A stretch of 14,937 bases of DNA, taken from Pseudomonadota bacterium (GTDB lineage Bacteria > Pseudomonadota > Gammaproteobacteria > Pseudomonadales > Halieaceae). Each line of letters starts with the position of its first letter. The stretch's first letter is position 1. Of this stretch, positions 14,621-14,937 are shown one piece after another. Made by a program: the position numbers and the translations under genes. Below the pieces are notes generated by a model. It did no database searches and was not told the DNA's origin. It worked only from the letters and a program-made list of their open reading frames with translations. The stretch lies in assembly GCA_030591305.1 (NCBI GenBank), contig JAUVBI010000056.1, forward strand, positions 1 through 14,937. Direction: 5' to 3'.

Positions 14621-14937
14621 ATGGCAAAAAATAAAATCACCCAGAAAGACCTGGATCAATTCCGAAAACACAATATTGGCCAATCCCTGATGGAGGTTGC
14701 CAGGCACTTCCAAAGGCATGCCATTAGTGGCTTTGCGGCAGAGGGCTATACCCAAATACAGGGGTCGCATCAAGCCATCCTAAACCACCTGAATCTCTCC
14801 GGCACGCGACTTACAGGCCTTGCAGAGCGAGCCGCAATAACTAAACAGGCAATGGGGCAGTTGGTTGATGAGGTCGAGTACCTTGGCTTTATTGAACGTG
14901 TTCAGGACCCCGATGACGGACGGGCAAAAATTGTCAA
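14621..14937 (+). CDS. MarR-family transcriptional regulator (partial, C-terminus outside window)
   Basis: The first 105 codons are visible; the gene runs off the right edge. The translation starts MAKNKITQKDLDQFRKHNIG. It contains a winged helix-turn-helix: QAILNHLNLSGTRLTGLAER (helices 2-3, about 51-70), AAITKQAMGQLVDEVEYLGF (recognition helix and following helix, 71-90), and the wing IERVQDPDDGRAKIV (91-105), whose D-x-D-D-G-R-A-K is the hallmark of MarR proteins. Members are dimers that usually repress nearby genes until a small, often aromatic, ligand binds. The start codon lacks a strong ribosome site (AGTGG at about 11 nt), but no upstream in-frame start fits better. It is divergent from the SDR gene, and palindromic and tandem repeats lie between them. 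It is the only regulator in the window. Confidence 0.9.
   Translation, partial: MAKNKITQKDLDQFRKHNIGQSLMEVARHFQRHAISGFAAEGYTQIQGSHQAILNHLNLSGTRLTGLAERAAITKQAMGQLVDEVEYLGFIERVQDPDDGRAKIV

Noticed and set aside
14449..14640. 63-codon minus-strand frame containing SKENVSKENV
   Set aside because: The peptide repeat is only the translation of the 15-bp tandem repeat in the SDR/MarR intergenic region. There is no ribosome site, and the frame overlaps the MarR start.

Overview
The window reads as part of a catabolic gene cluster from a Gram-negative bacterium, most likely a marine-type gammaproteobacterium. A TonB-dependent outer-membrane receptor shows the Gram-negative envelope. Dense packing, moderate GC by eye and the enzyme mix fit environmental Gammaproteobacteria that degrade alicyclic or steroid-like compounds. 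The genus cannot be set from this sequence alone. I see no rRNA, tRNA, CRISPR array, insertion sequence or phage gene.

Layout. (1) Positions 1-4297, minus strand: a four-gene operon for a molybdenum hydroxylase of the CO dehydrogenase/xanthine oxidase family. Transcription order is FAD subunit (CoxM-like), 2Fe-2S subunit (CoxS-like), molybdopterin subunit (CoxL-like), then a CoxG/SRPBCC protein cut by the window edge. The large subunit does not carry the true CO-dehydrogenase signature, so the substrate is probably an organic molecule rather than CO. (2) Positions 4298-4609: a divergent intergenic region. (3) Positions 4610-9086, plus strand: a deazaflavin (F420)-type DUF385 oxidoreductase, an Old Yellow Enzyme/2,4-dienoyl-CoA-reductase-like flavin and iron-sulfur oxidoreductase (BaiCD/BaiH/FadH architecture), and a CocE/NonD-family hydrolase whose expected nucleophile Ser is a Cys. 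(4) Positions 9138-11627, minus strand: a TonB-dependent receptor. It converges on the hydrolase across a small stem-loop. (5) Positions 11628-11907: a divergent control region packed with palindromes. (6) Positions 11908-13617, plus strand: a KstD-like FAD dehydrogenase. (7) Positions 13643-14392, minus strand: an SDR dehydrogenase. (8) Positions 14621-14937, plus strand: the N-terminal part of a MarR-family regulator, preceded by a tandem repeat and an inverted repeat.

Working model (inference): the receptor imports a hydrophobic or bulky substrate. The CocE-like enzyme opens an ester, amide or lactone. The SDR oxidises an alcohol to a ketone, the KstD-like enzyme desaturates the ring next to the ketone, and the OYE-like and DUF385 proteins reduce enone double bonds. 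The Mo hydroxylase hydroxylates an N-heterocycle or aldehyde. The MarR protein is the obvious candidate local repressor. The substrate is unknown. The most notable observations are the Ser-to-Cys change in the hydrolase, the lost catalytic Tyr in the OYE-like enzyme, the atypical active-site loop of the Mo subunit, and the palindrome cluster between the receptor and the KstD-like gene.
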